Assembly (NCBI RefSeq): GCF_003634935.1
Contig: NZ_RBXO01000001.1
Location: forward strand, 6,721,501 to 6,785,500
Direction: 5' to 3'
Length of the DNA: 64,000 bases
DNA from: Saccharothrix australiensis
GTDB taxonomy: Bacteria; Actinomycetota; Actinomycetes; Mycobacteriales; Pseudonocardiaceae
The notes beneath the pieces were generated by a model that saw only the letters and a list, made by a program, of their open reading frames with translations, searched no databases and was not told the DNA's origin. Below are positions 7,928 through 17,700 of the stretch, in pieces. The stretch's first letter is position 1; each line of letters opens with the position of its first letter. The translations under genes and the position numbers were made by a program.

Positions 7928-8863
7928 GTGGTGCGCGTGGAACACCGGGTGCTGTCGGCCAGGACGATCGTGGCCTGGAGCATCGGGCTGGTCCTGCTGG
8001 CCGCCGGGTCGGTGGTGGCGCTGCTGCTGGTGCTCGGGTCCGGTGAGCCGCGCGACGGCGTGCGGCTGGACGTGATCCGGACGGCGTCGAGCATCGTGCT
8101 GGGCGCGGGCGGCGCGGCGGCGCTGCTGCTGAGCGCGCGCCGGCAGCGGTACGCCGAGCTGGACCTGGTGCACAAGGACCACGACGCCACCGAGCGCCGC
8201 GTCACCGAGCTGTACGGCAAGGCCGCCGACCAGCTCGGCAGCGACAAGGCGCCGGTGCGGCTGGCGGGCCTGTACGCGCTGGAGCGGTTGGCGCAGGGCA
8301 ACCCCGCGCACCGGCAGACCATCGTGAACCTGCTGTGCGCGTACCTGCGGATGCCGTTCACGCCGCCGCCCGACCTGCGGCTCCGGGTGGGCGTGCGCGA
8401 CGCCGCCCGCTTCCAGGAGCAGGAGGTGCGGCAGACCGCGACCCGGCTGCTGTCCGACCACCTGCGCCCCGACCGGCCGGACGCGTTCTGGTCGGACGTC
8501 GACCTCGACCTGTCGCACGCGACGCTGGTCAAGCTGACGCTGACGCACGGGCGGCTGCGGCGGGCGTCGTTCGTCGGCGCGACGTTCGTCGGGCCGGCGA
8601 CGTTCCGGGGCGCCGAGTTCACCGGGCAGGCCGACTTCCGCGAGGCGCACTTCCGCGGCCTCGCGGACTTCCGGCGCGTCTCGTTCGGCGACGCGGTGTT
8701 CCGGGGCGCCGTGTTCGCCGGTGAGACGGACTTCGGCGTGCACACGGCCGCGTCGCTCGCCGGCGCACGCGCGACGGCCGACCGGGTGCGGCGGAAGTGG
8801 CCGGACGGGTGGGCCGAGCGGCCGGGCGAGGAGGGCTGGGTCGTCCTGGTGCGCGAACCGTGA
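7928..8863 (+). CDS. Membrane-anchored pentapeptide-repeat protein
   Basis: About 311 residues. Two hydrophobic helices near the N terminus (SIGLVLLAAGSVVALLLVLG and a weaker one over SSIVLGAGGAAALLL) are followed by a helical region containing LAGLYALERLAQGNP and LLCAYLRMP. From ~210 runs a short set of A-x-F pentapeptide repeats (ASFVG, ATFVG, ATFRG, AEFTG, ADFRE, AHFRG, ADFRR, AVFRG), which fold as a right-handed beta-helix. The same architecture is common in actinobacterial hypothetical proteins; the function is unknown. Starts at 7901 (TTG), 7928, 7931 or 7937 (GTG) are all possible. Confidence 0.8.
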   Translation: MVRVEHRVLSARTIVAWSIGLVLLAAGSVVALLLVLGSGEPRDGVRLDVIRTASSIVLGAGGAAALLLSARRQRYAELDLVHKDHDATERRVTELYGKAADQLGSDKAPVRLAGLYALERLAQGNPAHRQTIVNLLCAYLRMPFTPPPDLRLRVGVRDAARFQEQEVRQTATRLLSDHLRPDRPDAFWSDVDLDLSHATLVKLTLTHGRLRRASFVGATFVGPATFRGAEFTGQADFREAHFRGLADFRRVSFGDAVFRGAVFAGETDFGVHTAASLAGARATADRVRRKWPDGWAERPGEEGWVVLVREP

Positions 8864-9202
8864 CCGCCTATCGCCCGATTGGGTTACGTATCCCCAGGGG
8901 GCGACGCGGTACCTTCAGTATGTGACTACTCGTGATCGGGGGTGTGCCGTGCGATTCCAAGCCCGCATGGACCTCCGCGCGTCCGCAGGTGTCGAACTCC
9001 CCTGAGTGGACTCAACGAGTGTTCCCGCTCCGGTCCGGCCGCGTCCGCGGCCACCGGGCCCGGCGTCGGCGAGTGGTCACCCCGACTTGGTGGTCGAACG
9101 GACGCTGGCCGCGCCCCCGGTGGTGCGTGATCGCGGACCCGTGACGACCATCCGGTGATCCCGCGCGACTTGGCGGTCGCGTGCACGCGGAGGGGCGACG
9201 GG
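8864..9202. other. Intergenic region between the pentapeptide-repeat gene and cobQ
   Basis: About 340 bases between a plus-strand stop and a minus-strand stop. It contains the possible leaderless mini-ORF at 8922-9005 and a small palindrome gcgtgcacgc at 9179-9188 just past the cobQ stop. I see no larger gene and no strong terminator. Confidence 0.5.
8922..9005 (+). CDS. Possible leaderless 27-residue ORF
   Basis: GTG at 8922 follows a TACCTT hexamer (8910-8915) by six bases. This TANNNT-n6-GTG layout is that of leaderless actinobacterial transcripts. The frame encodes 27 residues rich in Arg (MTTRDRGCAVRFQ at the start, ASAGVELP at the end) and stops at 9005. No plus-strand gene follows for 1.7 kb, so it is not an obvious leader peptide. 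It may be a small protein, or the start of a non-coding transcript, or chance. Confidence 0.2.
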   Translation: MTTRDRGCAVRFQARMDLRASAGVELP

Positions 9203-10765
9203 TCAGCCGATCGTCGGCGCGCCGGCGGGTGGGACGACCCGGAATCCCGGAGGGGCTCCCCGTTCCAGCAGGGCGCGCACGGCGTCGGTGTCGAGGTGGT
9301 CGGCGACCAGGTCGCCGAGCAGGTCGAGCTGAGCGGCGCGCCGTCCCGCGAAGTCCGTGTCGGGCGCGGGCGCGAACCCGTCCCGACCCGCGTGGCCGGC
9401 GGCCCAGCGCAGGAACTCGCGCCGGAACGCGTCGTTCTCCAGCAGGCCGTGCCAGTGCGTGCCGGCCACCCGCCCGCTCAGCACGCCCTCGGGCGTGCCG
9501 TCCGGCAGGGTGACCAGCCCGTCGCCGGTGGCGCGCGTGACGCGGCCGTGGTGGATCTCGTAGCCGGTGACCGGCTCGCCGAGCGCCTCGCCGCGCGGCC
9601 GGCGCAGCGTCTTGTCCGGCTCGAACCGGATGTCGACGTCCAGCAGGCCCAGGCCGTCGACCCGGCCCGCACGGGACTCGACGGTGTCCTCGATCGAGCG
9701 GCCCAGCATCTGGAAACCGCCGCAGATGCCGAGCACCGGGCCGTCGTGCCGGGCGATGGCGTCGGCGAGCCCGTTGGCGCGCAACCACTTCAGGTCCTCG
9801 ACGGTGGCCTTGGAACCCGGCACGACCACGAGGTCGGCGTCGGCCAGCCGGGACGGCTCGGTGACGAACCGCACCGACACGCCCGGCTCGCACGCGAGCG
9901 CCTCCACGTCGGTGGCGTTGGAGACGCGCGGCAGCCGCACCACCGCGACCCGCAGCCACTGGTCGCCGTGCGGCGGCGCGGGACGGCCGATCACGCCGTC
10001 GGCGGTGTAGGACAGGGAGTCCTCGGCGTCCAGCCACAGCTCCTCCCGCCACGGCAGCACGCCGAGCACGGGACGCCCGGTCAGGGCGCGCAACTGGTCC
10101 AACCCCGGCGCGAGCAGCGCCGGGTCGCCCCGGAACTTGTTCACCACGAACCCGGCCACCAGCGCCTGGTCCGCCGGGTCCAGCAGCGCCAGGGTGCCGA
10201 AGAGGTGCGCGAAGACGCCGCCCCGGTCGATGTCGCCGACCACCAGGACCGGCAGGTCAGCGGCCCGCGCCAGGCCCATGTTCGCGATGTCGTTCGCCCG
10301 CAGGTTGATCTCGGCGGGCGAGCCCGCCCCCTCGCACACCACGGCCTCGTACTCGGCCCGCAGTCCGTCCAAAGTGGACAGCACGGTCGCCATCAGCTCG
10401 GCCTTGCGCGCGCGGTAGGACAGCGCGGACACCTCGCCCACGGCCCGGCCCAGCACGACGACCTGCGAGCTGCGGTCGCCACCCGGCTTGAGCAGCACGG
10501 GGTTGAACCGCACGCTCGGCTCCAGCCCGCAGGCCGCCGCCTGGAGCGCCTGGGCGCGGCCGATCTCGCCGCCGTCCCGCGTGACGACCGAGTTGTTCGA
10601 CATGTTCTGCGCCTTGAACGGGGCCGTCCGCACGCCCTCGCGGGCCAGCCAGCGGCACAGCCCGGCGACCAGGACGCTCTTGCCCGCGTCCGAGGTCGTC
10701 CCGGCGATCAGCAACGCACCGCTCACCGTACGCAAAACCCCCTCGTTGTCGTTCCCGGCTGACAT
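9203..10765 (-). CDS. cobQ: Cobyric acid synthase (glutamine-hydrolysing)
   Basis: A 520-residue enzyme that amidates carboxyl groups b, d, e and g of adenosylcobyrinic acid a,c-diamide in coenzyme B12 synthesis, using ATP and glutamine. The N-terminal synthetase domain has GTTSDAGKS (P-loop) and KAQNMSNNS. The C-terminal class-I glutamine amidotransferase domain has the nucleophile in [10 protein letters not shown] and a late [13 protein letters not shown] 10765 was chosen because it precedes the P-loop closely; upstream starts would overlap the divergent hydrolase gene. No other cobalamin gene is adjacent here. Confidence 0.93.
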   Translation of the reverse strand: MSAGNDNEGVLRTVSGALLIAGTTSDAGKSVLVAGLCRWLAREGVRTAPFKAQNMSNNSVVTRDGGEIGRAQALQAAACGLEPSVRFNPVLLKPGGDRSSQVVVLGRAVGEVSALSYRARKAELMATVLSTLDGLRAEYEAVVCEGAGSPAEINLRANDIANMGLARAADLPVLVVGDIDRGGVFAHLFGTLALLDPADQALVAGFVVNKFRGDPALLAPGLDQLRALTGRPVLGVLPWREELWLDAEDSLSYTADGVIGRPAPPHGDQWLRVAVVRLPRVSNATDVEALACEPGVSVRFVTEPSRLADADLVVVPGSKATVEDLKWLRANGLADAIARHDGPVLGICGGFQMLGRSIEDTVESRAGRVDGLGLLDVDIRFEPDKTLRRPRGEALGEPVTGYEIHHGRVTRATGDGLVTLPDGTPEGVLSGRVAGTHWHGLLENDAFRREFLRWAAGHAGRDGFAPAPDTDFAGRRAAQLDLLGDLVADHLDTDAVRALLERGAPPGFRVVPPAGAPTIG

Positions 10766-10775
10766 CATCCACGTC

Positions 10776-11483
10776 ATGGTCTCCGCGCCCACCACCACCG
10801 TCCTGGTGCACAGCCCCTACCTGGGTCCGGCGAGCCTCCGGCCGCTCGCCGGCGCGCTGGCCGCGCCGGGGCGGCCGGTGCTGCTGCCGGACCTCCGGGT
10901 GACCGTGAACGCGGCGCCCGTGCACCAGCGGCTGATCGGGGCGTTCGCCGACGCGGTGGGGGACTCGCCGGTGGAGGGCGACCTGGTGCTCGTCGGGCAC
11001 AGCGGCGCGGGCCCGCTGCTGCCCGCGTTCGCCGACGCGCTGGAGTCGCCGGTCACCGGCCTGGTGTTCCTCGACGCCGAGCTGCCCACACCCGGCCGGA
11101 GCTGGCGCGACGACGCGCCCGCCGAGCGCATGGCGCACCTGAGGGCCATCGCGCGGGACGGCCTGATGCCCCGGTGGGACCGCTGGTTCGCGCCGGAGGC
11201 GCTGTCCGCGATGGTGCCGGACGTGCGGTTGCTGGAGGAGATCGTCGGCGAGGCGCCCGAGGTGCCGCTGGCGTTCCTCAAGGAGCCCCGCCCGACCGTC
11301 GGGTGGGCGGGGCCGTGCGGCTACCTGCGGCTGAGCGGGGCGTACGGCGACGCGTGCGCCGAGGCCCGCGGGCTGGGCTGGCCGGTGCGCGAGCTGGACG
11401 CCCACCACCTGGCCGCGGCGTCCGCGCCCGAGCGGGTGGCCGGGCCGCTGGCGGAGCTGGTCGCCGCGCTCAGCAGACCGTGA
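10776..11483 (+). CDS. Alpha/beta-hydrolase family protein
   Basis: A 235-residue soluble protein. [17 protein letters not shown] carries a G-x-S-x-G nucleophile elbow (GHSGAG), and [15 protein letters not shown] near the N terminus resembles the oxyanion region of alpha/beta hydrolases. A candidate catalytic His lies in [10 protein letters not shown] near the C terminus. The ATG at 10776 is only 10 bases from the divergent cobQ start, and a much longer upstream frame is the antisense of cobQ. Its last 14 bases overlap the convergent map gene. Substrate unknown. Confidence 0.78.
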   Translation: MVSAPTTTVLVHSPYLGPASLRPLAGALAAPGRPVLLPDLRVTVNAAPVHQRLIGAFADAVGDSPVEGDLVLVGHSGAGPLLPAFADALESPVTGLVFLDAELPTPGRSWRDDAPAERMAHLRAIARDGLMPRWDRWFAPEALSAMVPDVRLLEEIVGEAPEVPLAFLKEPRPTVGWAGPCGYLRLSGAYGDACAEARGLGWPVRELDAHHLAAASAPERVAGPLAELVAALSRP

Positions 11484-12327
11484 GGATCTCCGAGCCGGTG
11501 TCGGTGACCACGATGGTGTGCTCGAACTGGGCGGTCCAGCTCTTGTCGCGGGTGGTGACCGTCCAGCCGTCGTCCCACAGGTCGTGCTCGATGCCGCCGA
11601 GCGTGATCATGGGCTCGATGGTGAAGGTCATGCCCGGCTCGATGATCGTCGGGACGTGCGGCGCGTCGTAGTGCAGCACCACCAGCCCGCTGTGGAAGGT
11701 GCGCCCGATGCCGTGGCCGGTGAAGTCGCGGACCACGCCGTAGCCGAACCGGTTGGCGTAGGACTCGATGACGCGGCCGACGACGTTGAGCTGCCGTCCG
11801 GGCTTGACCGCCTTGATGGCCCGCATGGTGGCCTCGTGGGTGCGCTCGACGAGGAGCTTGGCCTCCTCGGACACGTCGCCCGCGAGGAAGGTCGCGTTCG
11901 TGTCGCCGTGCACGCCGCCGATGTAGGCGGTGACGTCGATGTTGACGATGTCGCCGTCCTCGACCACGGTCGAGTCGGGGATGCCGTGGCAGATGACCTC
12001 GTTCAGCGAGGTGCAGCACGACTTGGGGAAGCCCCGGTAGCCGAGCGTCGACGGGTACGCGCCGTGGTCGCACAGGAACTCGTGCGCGACGGCGTCGATC
12101 TCGTCGGTCGTGACACCGGGCACGACGACCTTCCCGGCCTCCTGCAACGCCTGGGCGGCCAACCGCCCGGCCACCCTCATGGCCTCGATGACCTCGGGCG
12201 GTTGCACCCACGGGTCGGTGTTGCGCCGGGGTTCCTTCCGGTCCACGTACTCGGGCCGTTCGATCTCGGCGGGCACCGGACGACGCGGGGACAGCACACC
12301 TGGCTTGAGGGCGGCACGCACGGACAT
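11470..12327 (-). CDS. map: Methionine aminopeptidase, type I
   Basis: A 285-residue dinuclear metalloprotease that removes the initiator Met from nascent proteins. The catalytic domain (from ~40) has VICHGIPD, the metal-binding [28 protein letters not shown] and the Glu ligands in MTFTIEPMI and QFEHTIVV. The ~40-residue N-terminal extension with SPRRPVP resembles the linker of the actinobacterial MetAP1c form, thought to contact the ribosome. Start ATG 12327 gives this full extension. Downstream of a penicillin-binding-protein gene, but a terminator hairpin lies between. Confidence 0.93.
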   Translation of the reverse strand: MSVRAALKPGVLSPRRPVPAEIERPEYVDRKEPRRNTDPWVQPPEVIEAMRVAGRLAAQALQEAGKVVVPGVTTDEIDAVAHEFLCDHGAYPSTLGYRGFPKSCCTSLNEVICHGIPDSTVVEDGDIVNIDVTAYIGGVHGDTNATFLAGDVSEEAKLLVERTHEATMRAIKAVKPGRQLNVVGRVIESYANRFGYGVVRDFTGHGIGRTFHSGLVVLHYDAPHVPTIIEPGMTFTIEPMITLGGIEHDLWDDGWTVTTRDKSWTAQFEHTIVVTDTGSEILTVC

Positions 12328-12435
12328 ACCCGACACATTACGGCTCAGCGTGACCCGCCATGCGCGGTGTGCCCGCATTGTGGCCGGCAGCCCCGCCGAC
12401 CACCCGACCACCCCGGCCGCACCACGCACCACGCG

Positions 12436-12487
12436 GCACCGGCTCCGGCCCCAGCACCGGCCCCGGCACCGGCACCGGCACCGGCCC
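12436..12487. repeat. Short CACCGG-type hexamer repeats
   Basis: Between map and the PBP gene, ggcacc/ggcccc hexamers are repeated about seven times, with three exact ggcacc copies at the right-hand end. Low complexity; no coding signal. Confidence 0.6.
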
Positions 12488-12521
12488 GAACTGTCGTACC
12501 CCCGTGCTTGGCTGTGTGTCG

Positions 12522-12548
12522 GGGGGTGCTCCACACCGGAGCACCCCC
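12522..12548 (-). terminator. Terminator hairpin of the penicillin-binding-protein gene
   Basis: gggggtgctcc (12522-12532) and ggagcaccccc (12538-12548) form a perfect 11-bp stem with a 5-base loop, 49 bases past the PBP stop on the minus strand. Confidence 0.75.
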
Positions 12549-12596
12549 ATGTGGCGTTGGTCACAGCGAGTGGAGCGTCCGACACCCGCGCCGCGC

Positions 12597-14414
12597 TCAG
12601 CCCAACCCCCGCAGGAACCGCGCCGAGGCGTCCACCGCCGGAGCGGACGTGTTCGTGCCCAGGAGCAGGGTCGCGAACGCGATGTCGTCCCGGTACCCCA
12701 CGAACCACCCGTGCGAGTTGGTGCCGTCGCCGAACTGCGCCGTGCCGGTCTTGCCCCGCACCTCCCCGAACGGCCGCAGCTGCGTCGCCGTCCCGGACTC
12801 CACGACCTCGCGCATCATCGCCCGCAGCGGCTCCAGCACGGTCGGGCTCGGCGCCGCCGGCCGGTGGTCGACCTGGGTCTCCCGCCCCTTGAGCAGCGTG
12901 GGCGTCGGCATGGAACCCCTCGCCGCGGTGGCCGTCGCCAGCGCCATGCCGAACGGGCTGGCCAGCAGCTTGCCCTGCCCGAACCCGTCCTCCGCGCGCT
13001 CCACCACGTCGGTCGCGGGCGGCACCGAACCGGTGATGGTCGTGATGGCCGGGATGTCGAAGTCGACGCCGAGGCCGAACTTGTCGGCCTGCGCGGTGAG
13101 CGCGTCGGCGGGCATCCCGGCCGCGAGCTGCGCGAACGTCGTGTTGCAGGAGAACGCGAACGCCGAGTGCAGCGGGATGGTGCCCTTCTCGAACTCCTTG
13201 TCGTTGGGCACGACCCGCCGCCCGTCGATGGTCACCCTCGCCGGGCACGGCTGCGGCGAGTCGGCGGCCACCCCGGACTCCAGCGCCGCCGCCGCCGTGA
13301 TGAGCTTGAACGTCGAGCCGGGCGGGAACTGCCCGGTCAGCGCGATCGGCCCCTGCGCGTCGGCCGGCCCGTTCTGCGCGACCGCCAGGATCTCGCCGGT
13401 GGACACCGACAGCGCCACCAGCATCGCGGGCTCGGCGACCGGCTCCAGCGCGTCCTCCGCCGCCGTCTGCGCGGTCCGGCTCAGGCCCGTGGTCACGGCC
13501 TGCGCCGGCTCGGGCGCGACCTCGTGCAGGATCTCCACCTGCCCGCCGGACGCGTTCGCGGTGTAGATCCGCAGGCCCGACCGACCCGCGATGTCCTCCT
13601 CGACGGCCTTGCGCACCGCGGGCAGCACCTGCGAGCCGAAGTCACGCGACGGGGCGAGCAGCGACGTCTGCGACGTGAACCGCACGCCCGGCAGCTCGTA
13701 GATCGCGGGTTTCACGGTCTGGTAGTCGGCGTCGCGCAGCGCCGCGACCTGGTAGACCTGCCCGGCGGGCAGCTTGCCGACGCCGTCGGTGATGCTTTGC
13801 GCCGTGATGGCCGGGTCGATCCGGCCCAGCGCGCCGCCCAGCGCGCCCGCCACGGCCGCGACGTCGCCCGCCTGCGCCGGGTCCAGCAGGACCGACACCA
13901 CCTGCTCGGGCGCGAGCAGCGGCGCTCCCTCCCGGTCCAGCACGGGCGCCAGGGCGGGTTTCACGTCGGTCGCGCCGATGGTCTGCTGGACCGCGAGCTT
14001 GGGGTGCACGACGGACGGCGCCCAGTGCACCTTCCAGGCGTCCTCTTCGCGCCGCAGGTCGAACTTCGCCTGGTAGGACCACGTGCGCTGGTGCCCGAGG
14101 TCCCAGTCGAGCCTCGCCGTGGCGTCCGCCGCGGCGGACTCGCCCGCCGACCGGACCTGTTCCACGGACGCGCGCAGCGGCGCGGACTTCAGCGCGCCGC
14201 GCACCTTCTCCAGCAGGTCCTTCGCCGCGCCGGGGTCGTCGGTGAGCGCCGCCGCGCCCTCGACGTCACCGCTCGCGAGCTTCCCGAGGAAGTCGCCCGC
14301 GACCTGGTCGGGACCGGGCCGGGACGAGAACAGGCCGCACCCGCTGAGCACCATGAGCGTCACGACCGCCAGCGCGGTTCCCCGAAGCGTCACGGGTGCG
14401 AGTATGCCCAACAC
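12597..14414 (-). CDS. Penicillin-binding lipoprotein with MecA-type N-terminal domain
   Basis: A 605-residue class B penicillin-binding protein, a peptidoglycan transpeptidase acting outside the membrane. The signal ends in a lipobox LSGC. Residues ~35-150 match the NTF2-like MecA N-terminal domain ([15 protein letters not shown]), then a dimerisation region, then the transpeptidase with STFK (~366-369), SCN (~421) and KTGT (~554). The same architecture is known in the M. tuberculosis lipoprotein Rv2864c. Start GTG 14414 directly abuts the stop of the GNAT gene; a GTG at 14393 is an alternative. The NTF2-like domain gives some relatives low beta-lactam affinity. Confidence 0.9.
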   Translation of the reverse strand: MLGILAPVTLRGTALAVVTLMVLSGCGLFSSRPGPDQVAGDFLGKLASGDVEGAAALTDDPGAAKDLLEKVRGALKSAPLRASVEQVRSAGESAAADATARLDWDLGHQRTWSYQAKFDLRREEDAWKVHWAPSVVHPKLAVQQTIGATDVKPALAPVLDREGAPLLAPEQVVSVLLDPAQAGDVAAVAGALGGALGRIDPAITAQSITDGVGKLPAGQVYQVAALRDADYQTVKPAIYELPGVRFTSQTSLLAPSRDFGSQVLPAVRKAVEEDIAGRSGLRIYTANASGGQVEILHEVAPEPAQAVTTGLSRTAQTAAEDALEPVAEPAMLVALSVSTGEILAVAQNGPADAQGPIALTGQFPPGSTFKLITAAAALESGVAADSPQPCPARVTIDGRRVVPNDKEFEKGTIPLHSAFAFSCNTTFAQLAAGMPADALTAQADKFGLGVDFDIPAITTITGSVPPATDVVERAEDGFGQGKLLASPFGMALATATAARGSMPTPTLLKGRETQVDHRPAAPSPTVLEPLRAMMREVVESGTATQLRPFGEVRGKTGTAQFGDGTNSHGWFVGYRDDIAFATLLLGTNTSAPAVDASARFLRGLG

Positions 14415-15269
14415 CTAGAACAGGACGGTCGCGTACTGCCCCACTTGGCTGAACCCGATCCGGCGATAGGCGGCTTTGGCGACCTCGTTGTAGCCGTTCA
14501 CGTACAGCGAGGCGGTGCGGCCGAGGCCGCGCACGAGCCGTTCGGCGACGGCGGCGGTCCCGGCGGTGCCGATGCCGTGCCCGCGCCGGTCCGGCCGCAC
14601 CCAGACGCCCTGGATCTGCCCGACCTTCGCCGACATCGCGCCGATCTCGGCCTTGAACACGACCTCGCCGCCCTCGAACCGGGCGAACGCCCGACCGCCC
14701 GCGATGAGTTCGGCGACCCGCGCCCGGTAGGACGCTCCGCCGTCCTCGGCGCACGGGTCGACGCCGACCTCCTCGACGAACATCCCGATCGCCGCGGGCA
14801 GGTACCGGTCCAGCTCCTCCGGGCGCACCGGGCGGACCAGCGGGTCGGGCGGCACGGCCGGGCTGCCGCCCAGCGCCATCAGCGGCTGGTCGTCGCGCAC
14901 CTCGCGCGCCGGGCCCCAGTCCGGGGCCAGTTCCGCCCACAGCCCGAGCACCTGCTCGGCGGGGCCGACCAGGGACGAGCACATCCGGCCGCGCCGCCGC
15001 GCCCGGTCGGCGAAACCCCGCAGCGCGGAGGCGTTGCCGCGCAGCGGGATGAGGTTCGGACCGGCGAAGCACAGGGCGTCGACCCGGCCGCCGCGCAGCG
15101 AGCGGTGGTCGTACGCCCACACCTCGCCGCCCAGCCGCCACGGGTCCAGGCCCGCGACCTCGACCCGCGCGGCCACCATGCAGGAGGCCACCGGGTCGTC
15201 CGCCAGCAACGCGAGCACCCCGCCCAGGTCCCGCTCGTCCAGCAACCGCGCGCCAGCCAACCTCAGCAC
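14415..15269 (-). CDS. GNAT-family acetyltransferase (DUF4081-GNAT type)
   Basis: A 284-residue protein. The N-terminal half (LDERDLGGVLALLADDPVAS onward) is the extra domain seen in actinobacterial GNAT proteins next to ispG; the C-terminal half has the acetyl-CoA motif VWVRPDRRGHGIGTAGTAAV and the closing NEVAKAAYRRIGF. GTG 15269 is chosen because the conserved N-terminal domain begins there. It sits between ispG and the PBP gene, an order also found in M. tuberculosis (Rv2868c-Rv2864c, from memory). The acceptor substrate is unknown. Confidence 0.85.
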   Translation of the reverse strand: MLRLAGARLLDERDLGGVLALLADDPVASCMVAARVEVAGLDPWRLGGEVWAYDHRSLRGGRVDALCFAGPNLIPLRGNASALRGFADRARRRGRMCSSLVGPAEQVLGLWAELAPDWGPAREVRDDQPLMALGGSPAVPPDPLVRPVRPEELDRYLPAAIGMFVEEVGVDPCAEDGGASYRARVAELIAGGRAFARFEGGEVVFKAEIGAMSAKVGQIQGVWVRPDRRGHGIGTAGTAAVAERLVRGLGRTASLYVNGYNEVAKAAYRRIGFSQVGQYATVLF

Positions 15270-15319
15270 GGGTTCAAGCCTGCCAGATCGACCGCATTCC
15301 ACGCGCGCCAGCCACCCGC

Positions 15320-16477
15320 TCAGCCGACCGTGACCACCGGTCCGCCCGCCTCGACGCCCTCGCCCATCTCCTCGGCGATGCGCATGGCCTCCTCGATGAG
15401 GGTCTCCACGATCTGGTGCTCGGGCACGGTCTTGACGACCTCGCCCTTGACGAAGATCTGGCCCTTGCCGTTGCCCGACGCCACGCCGAGGTCGGCTTCC
15501 CGCGCCTCGCCGGGACCGTTGACGACGCAGCCCATGACGGCGACCCGCAGCGGGACCTCCATCCCCTCCAGACCGGCCGTGACCTGCTCGGCGAGCGTGT
15601 AGACGTCGACCTGGGCCCGACCGCAGGACGGGCAGGACACGATCTCCAGCTTGCGCGGGCGCAGGTTGAGCGACTGGAGGATCTGGTGGCCGACCTTGAC
15701 CTCCTCGACCGGCGGCGCGGACAGCGACACCCGGATGGTGTCGCCGATGCCCTGCCGCAGCAGCGCGCCGAACGCCACCGCCGACTTGATCGTGCCCTGG
15801 AACGCCGGGCCCGCCTCGGTCACGCCCAGGTGCAGCGGGTAGTCGCACTGCTCGGCCAGCAGTTCGTAGGCCCGCACCATGACCACCGGGTCGTTGTGCT
15901 TGACCGAGATCTTCAGGTCGTGGAAGTCGTGCTCGGCGAACAGCGACGCCTCCCACAGCGCCGACTCCGCCAGCGCCTCGGGCGTCGCCTTGCCGTACTT
16001 GGCCATCAGGCGCGGGTCGAGCGACCCCGCGTTCACGCCGATGCGGATCGGGGTGCCGCGGTCGCGCGCGGCGGCGGCGATCTCGCGGACCTTGTCGTCG
16101 AACTTCTTGATGTTGCCGGGGTTCACGCGGACCGCCGCGCACCCGGCGTCGATCGCCGCGAACACGTACTTGGGCTGGAAGTGGATGTCCGCGATCACCG
16201 GGATCTGCGACTTCTTCGCGATCGCGGGCAGCGCGTCCGCGTCGTCCTGCGACGGGCACGCCACCCGCACGATGTCGCAGCCGGCCGCCGTCAGCTCCGC
16301 GATCTGCTGCAGCGTCGCGTTGACGTCCGCCGTGACGGTCGTCGTCATCGACTGCACCGACACCGGGAACTCGCTGCCCACCCCGACCGACCCGACCATC
16401 AGCTGCCGGGTCTTGCGCCGCTCGGACAGCACGGGAGGCGGCAATGCCGGAATCCCGAGCATCACGCCGTCACTCAT
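15320..16477 (-). CDS. ispG: 4-hydroxy-3-methylbut-2-enyl diphosphate synthase
   Basis: A 385-residue iron-sulfur enzyme that converts 2-C-methyl-D-erythritol 2,4-cyclodiphosphate to HMBPP in the MEP isoprenoid pathway. The N-terminal TIM barrel has [18 protein letters not shown] and RVNPGN. The C-terminal domain has the three cluster cysteines in SCPSCGRAQ and [14 protein letters not shown] 16477 has GAGAGG about 10 bases upstream; a TTG at 16483 is less likely. It lies 27 bases downstream of the site-2 protease gene and belongs to the dxr operon, so two MEP steps are coregulated. Confidence 0.96.
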   Translation of the reverse strand: MSDGVMLGIPALPPPVLSERRKTRQLMVGSVGVGSEFPVSVQSMTTTVTADVNATLQQIAELTAAGCDIVRVACPSQDDADALPAIAKKSQIPVIADIHFQPKYVFAAIDAGCAAVRVNPGNIKKFDDKVREIAAAARDRGTPIRIGVNAGSLDPRLMAKYGKATPEALAESALWEASLFAEHDFHDLKISVKHNDPVVMVRAYELLAEQCDYPLHLGVTEAGPAFQGTIKSAVAFGALLRQGIGDTIRVSLSAPPVEEVKVGHQILQSLNLRPRKLEIVSCPSCGRAQVDVYTLAEQVTAGLEGMEVPLRVAVMGCVVNGPGEAREADLGVASGNGKGQIFVKGEVVKTVPEHQIVETLIEEAMRIAEEMGEGVEAGGPVVTVG

Positions 16478-16504
16478 GAACAAACACCTCTCACTGTTCC
16501 GCGA

Positions 16505-17698
16505 TCACTGGAGCCGGATGGGGTTGACGATGTCCGCGGTCACGGTCAGCAGCGTCACCGCGCCGCCGACGAAGATCACGAGGTAGGTCAGCGGCAGCAG
16601 CCGCAGGTAGTTGACCGGCGCGCCGGCGGGCATCCCGCGCAGCTTCCGGATCCAGTTTCGCACCCGCTCGTACAGGTTGACGGCGATGTGACCACCGTCA
16701 AGCGGCAGCAGCGGCAGGAGGTTGAACACACCGACGAAGAAGTTCAGCCCGGCCAGCATCAGGAAGAAGAACGGCCACAGGCCCGCCTCGACCGCCTCAC
16801 CGCCCAGCCGGGACGCGCCGACGACGCTCACCGGGGAGTCCACGTCGCGCTCGGCGCCGCCGATGGCCTTGACCACGGCGGGGATCTTCTCGGGGAAGCG
16901 CAGCAGGCCCTTCCACGTGTTGGCGAACATGTCGCCGGTGGCGCGGGTGGCGCCGCCGACCGCGGTGAGCGCGTTGTACTCGAACCTGGTCTGGTGGATG
17001 ATCCCGATCGCGCCGACTTCCTTGGTGTAGCGGGAGCCGTCCTTGCGCTGGAACTCGCGGTCCACGCGCGCCACGTCCGCCGTCAGGGTGATCTCGCGGT
17101 CGTCGCGCAGCACGCGGAACTCCGTCGAGCCGAAGCGGTCGCGGGTCAGCTTCAGCACGTCCTGCCAGGTCGGCGTCGCGGTGCCGGCGACCGCCAGGAT
17201 CTCGTCGCCCGCCTGGAACCCGGCCTGCGCGGCGGGCGAGGAGTCGCCCGGCCCGCAGTCGGGCGCGGCGGTGCTCTGCACGCACGGCGCGACCTGCGCG
17301 ACCAGCGGCGTGTCGCGCAGGTTGGGCATGCCGAAGGTGGCCGCCATCAGGTACAGGATGATGAAGCCGAGGATGAAGTGCGTGATCGAGCCCGCGCTCA
17401 GCACGACGACCCGCTTCCAGGTCTTCTGCCGGTAGAACGCGCGGTGCCGGTCCTCCGGCCGCACCTCCTCCAGCGCGGTCATGCCGGTGATCTCGCAGAA
17501 CCCGCCGGCGGGGATGACCTTCAGCCCGTACTCGGTCTCGCCGCGCCGGAACGACCAGATCTTCGGCCCGAACCCGATGAAGTACCGGGTCACCTTCATC
17601 CCGAACATCTTCGCCGTGGCCAGGTGGCCCAGCTCGTGCAGCGCGATCGAGATCCCGATCAGCAGGGCGAAGAGCAGAATGCCCAAAAAGAAGACCAC
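16505..17698 (-). CDS. Site-2 (RseP/Rip1-type) intramembrane zinc metalloprotease
   Basis: A 397-residue integral membrane protease that cleaves anti-sigma factors and other membrane substrates within the bilayer. The first helix carries HELGH (21-25), the zinc site; a PDZ domain follows (AAQAGFQAGDEILAVAG); the second zinc-binding helix contains LLPLLPLDGGH. Transmembrane segments lie at ~2-28, ~90-115, ~305-335 and the C terminus. GTG 17698 is 2 bases past the dxr stop, with GGAAGGGA inside the dxr end as ribosome-binding site. Orthologous to M. tuberculosis Rip1 (Rv2869c) by position and motifs. Confidence 0.93.
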   Translation of the reverse strand: MVFFLGILLFALLIGISIALHELGHLATAKMFGMKVTRYFIGFGPKIWSFRRGETEYGLKVIPAGGFCEITGMTALEEVRPEDRHRAFYRQKTWKRVVVLSAGSITHFILGFIILYLMAATFGMPNLRDTPLVAQVAPCVQSTAAPDCGPGDSSPAAQAGFQAGDEILAVAGTATPTWQDVLKLTRDRFGSTEFRVLRDDREITLTADVARVDREFQRKDGSRYTKEVGAIGIIHQTRFEYNALTAVGGATRATGDMFANTWKGLLRFPEKIPAVVKAIGGAERDVDSPVSVVGASRLGGEAVEAGLWPFFFLMLAGLNFFVGVFNLLPLLPLDGGHIAVNLYERVRNWIRKLRGMPAGAPVNYLRLLPLTYLVIFVGGAVTLLTVTADIVNPIRLQ

Positions 17699-17700
17699 GG

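Noticed and set aside
5357..8743. 1128-residue minus-strand open frame
   Set aside because: It lies across the LysR, DMT and pentapeptide genes on wrong frames, with no conserved motifs.
12360..15602. 1080-residue plus-strand open frame
   Set aside because: It is antisense to the PBP, GNAT and part of ispG genes, which carry full catalytic motifs.
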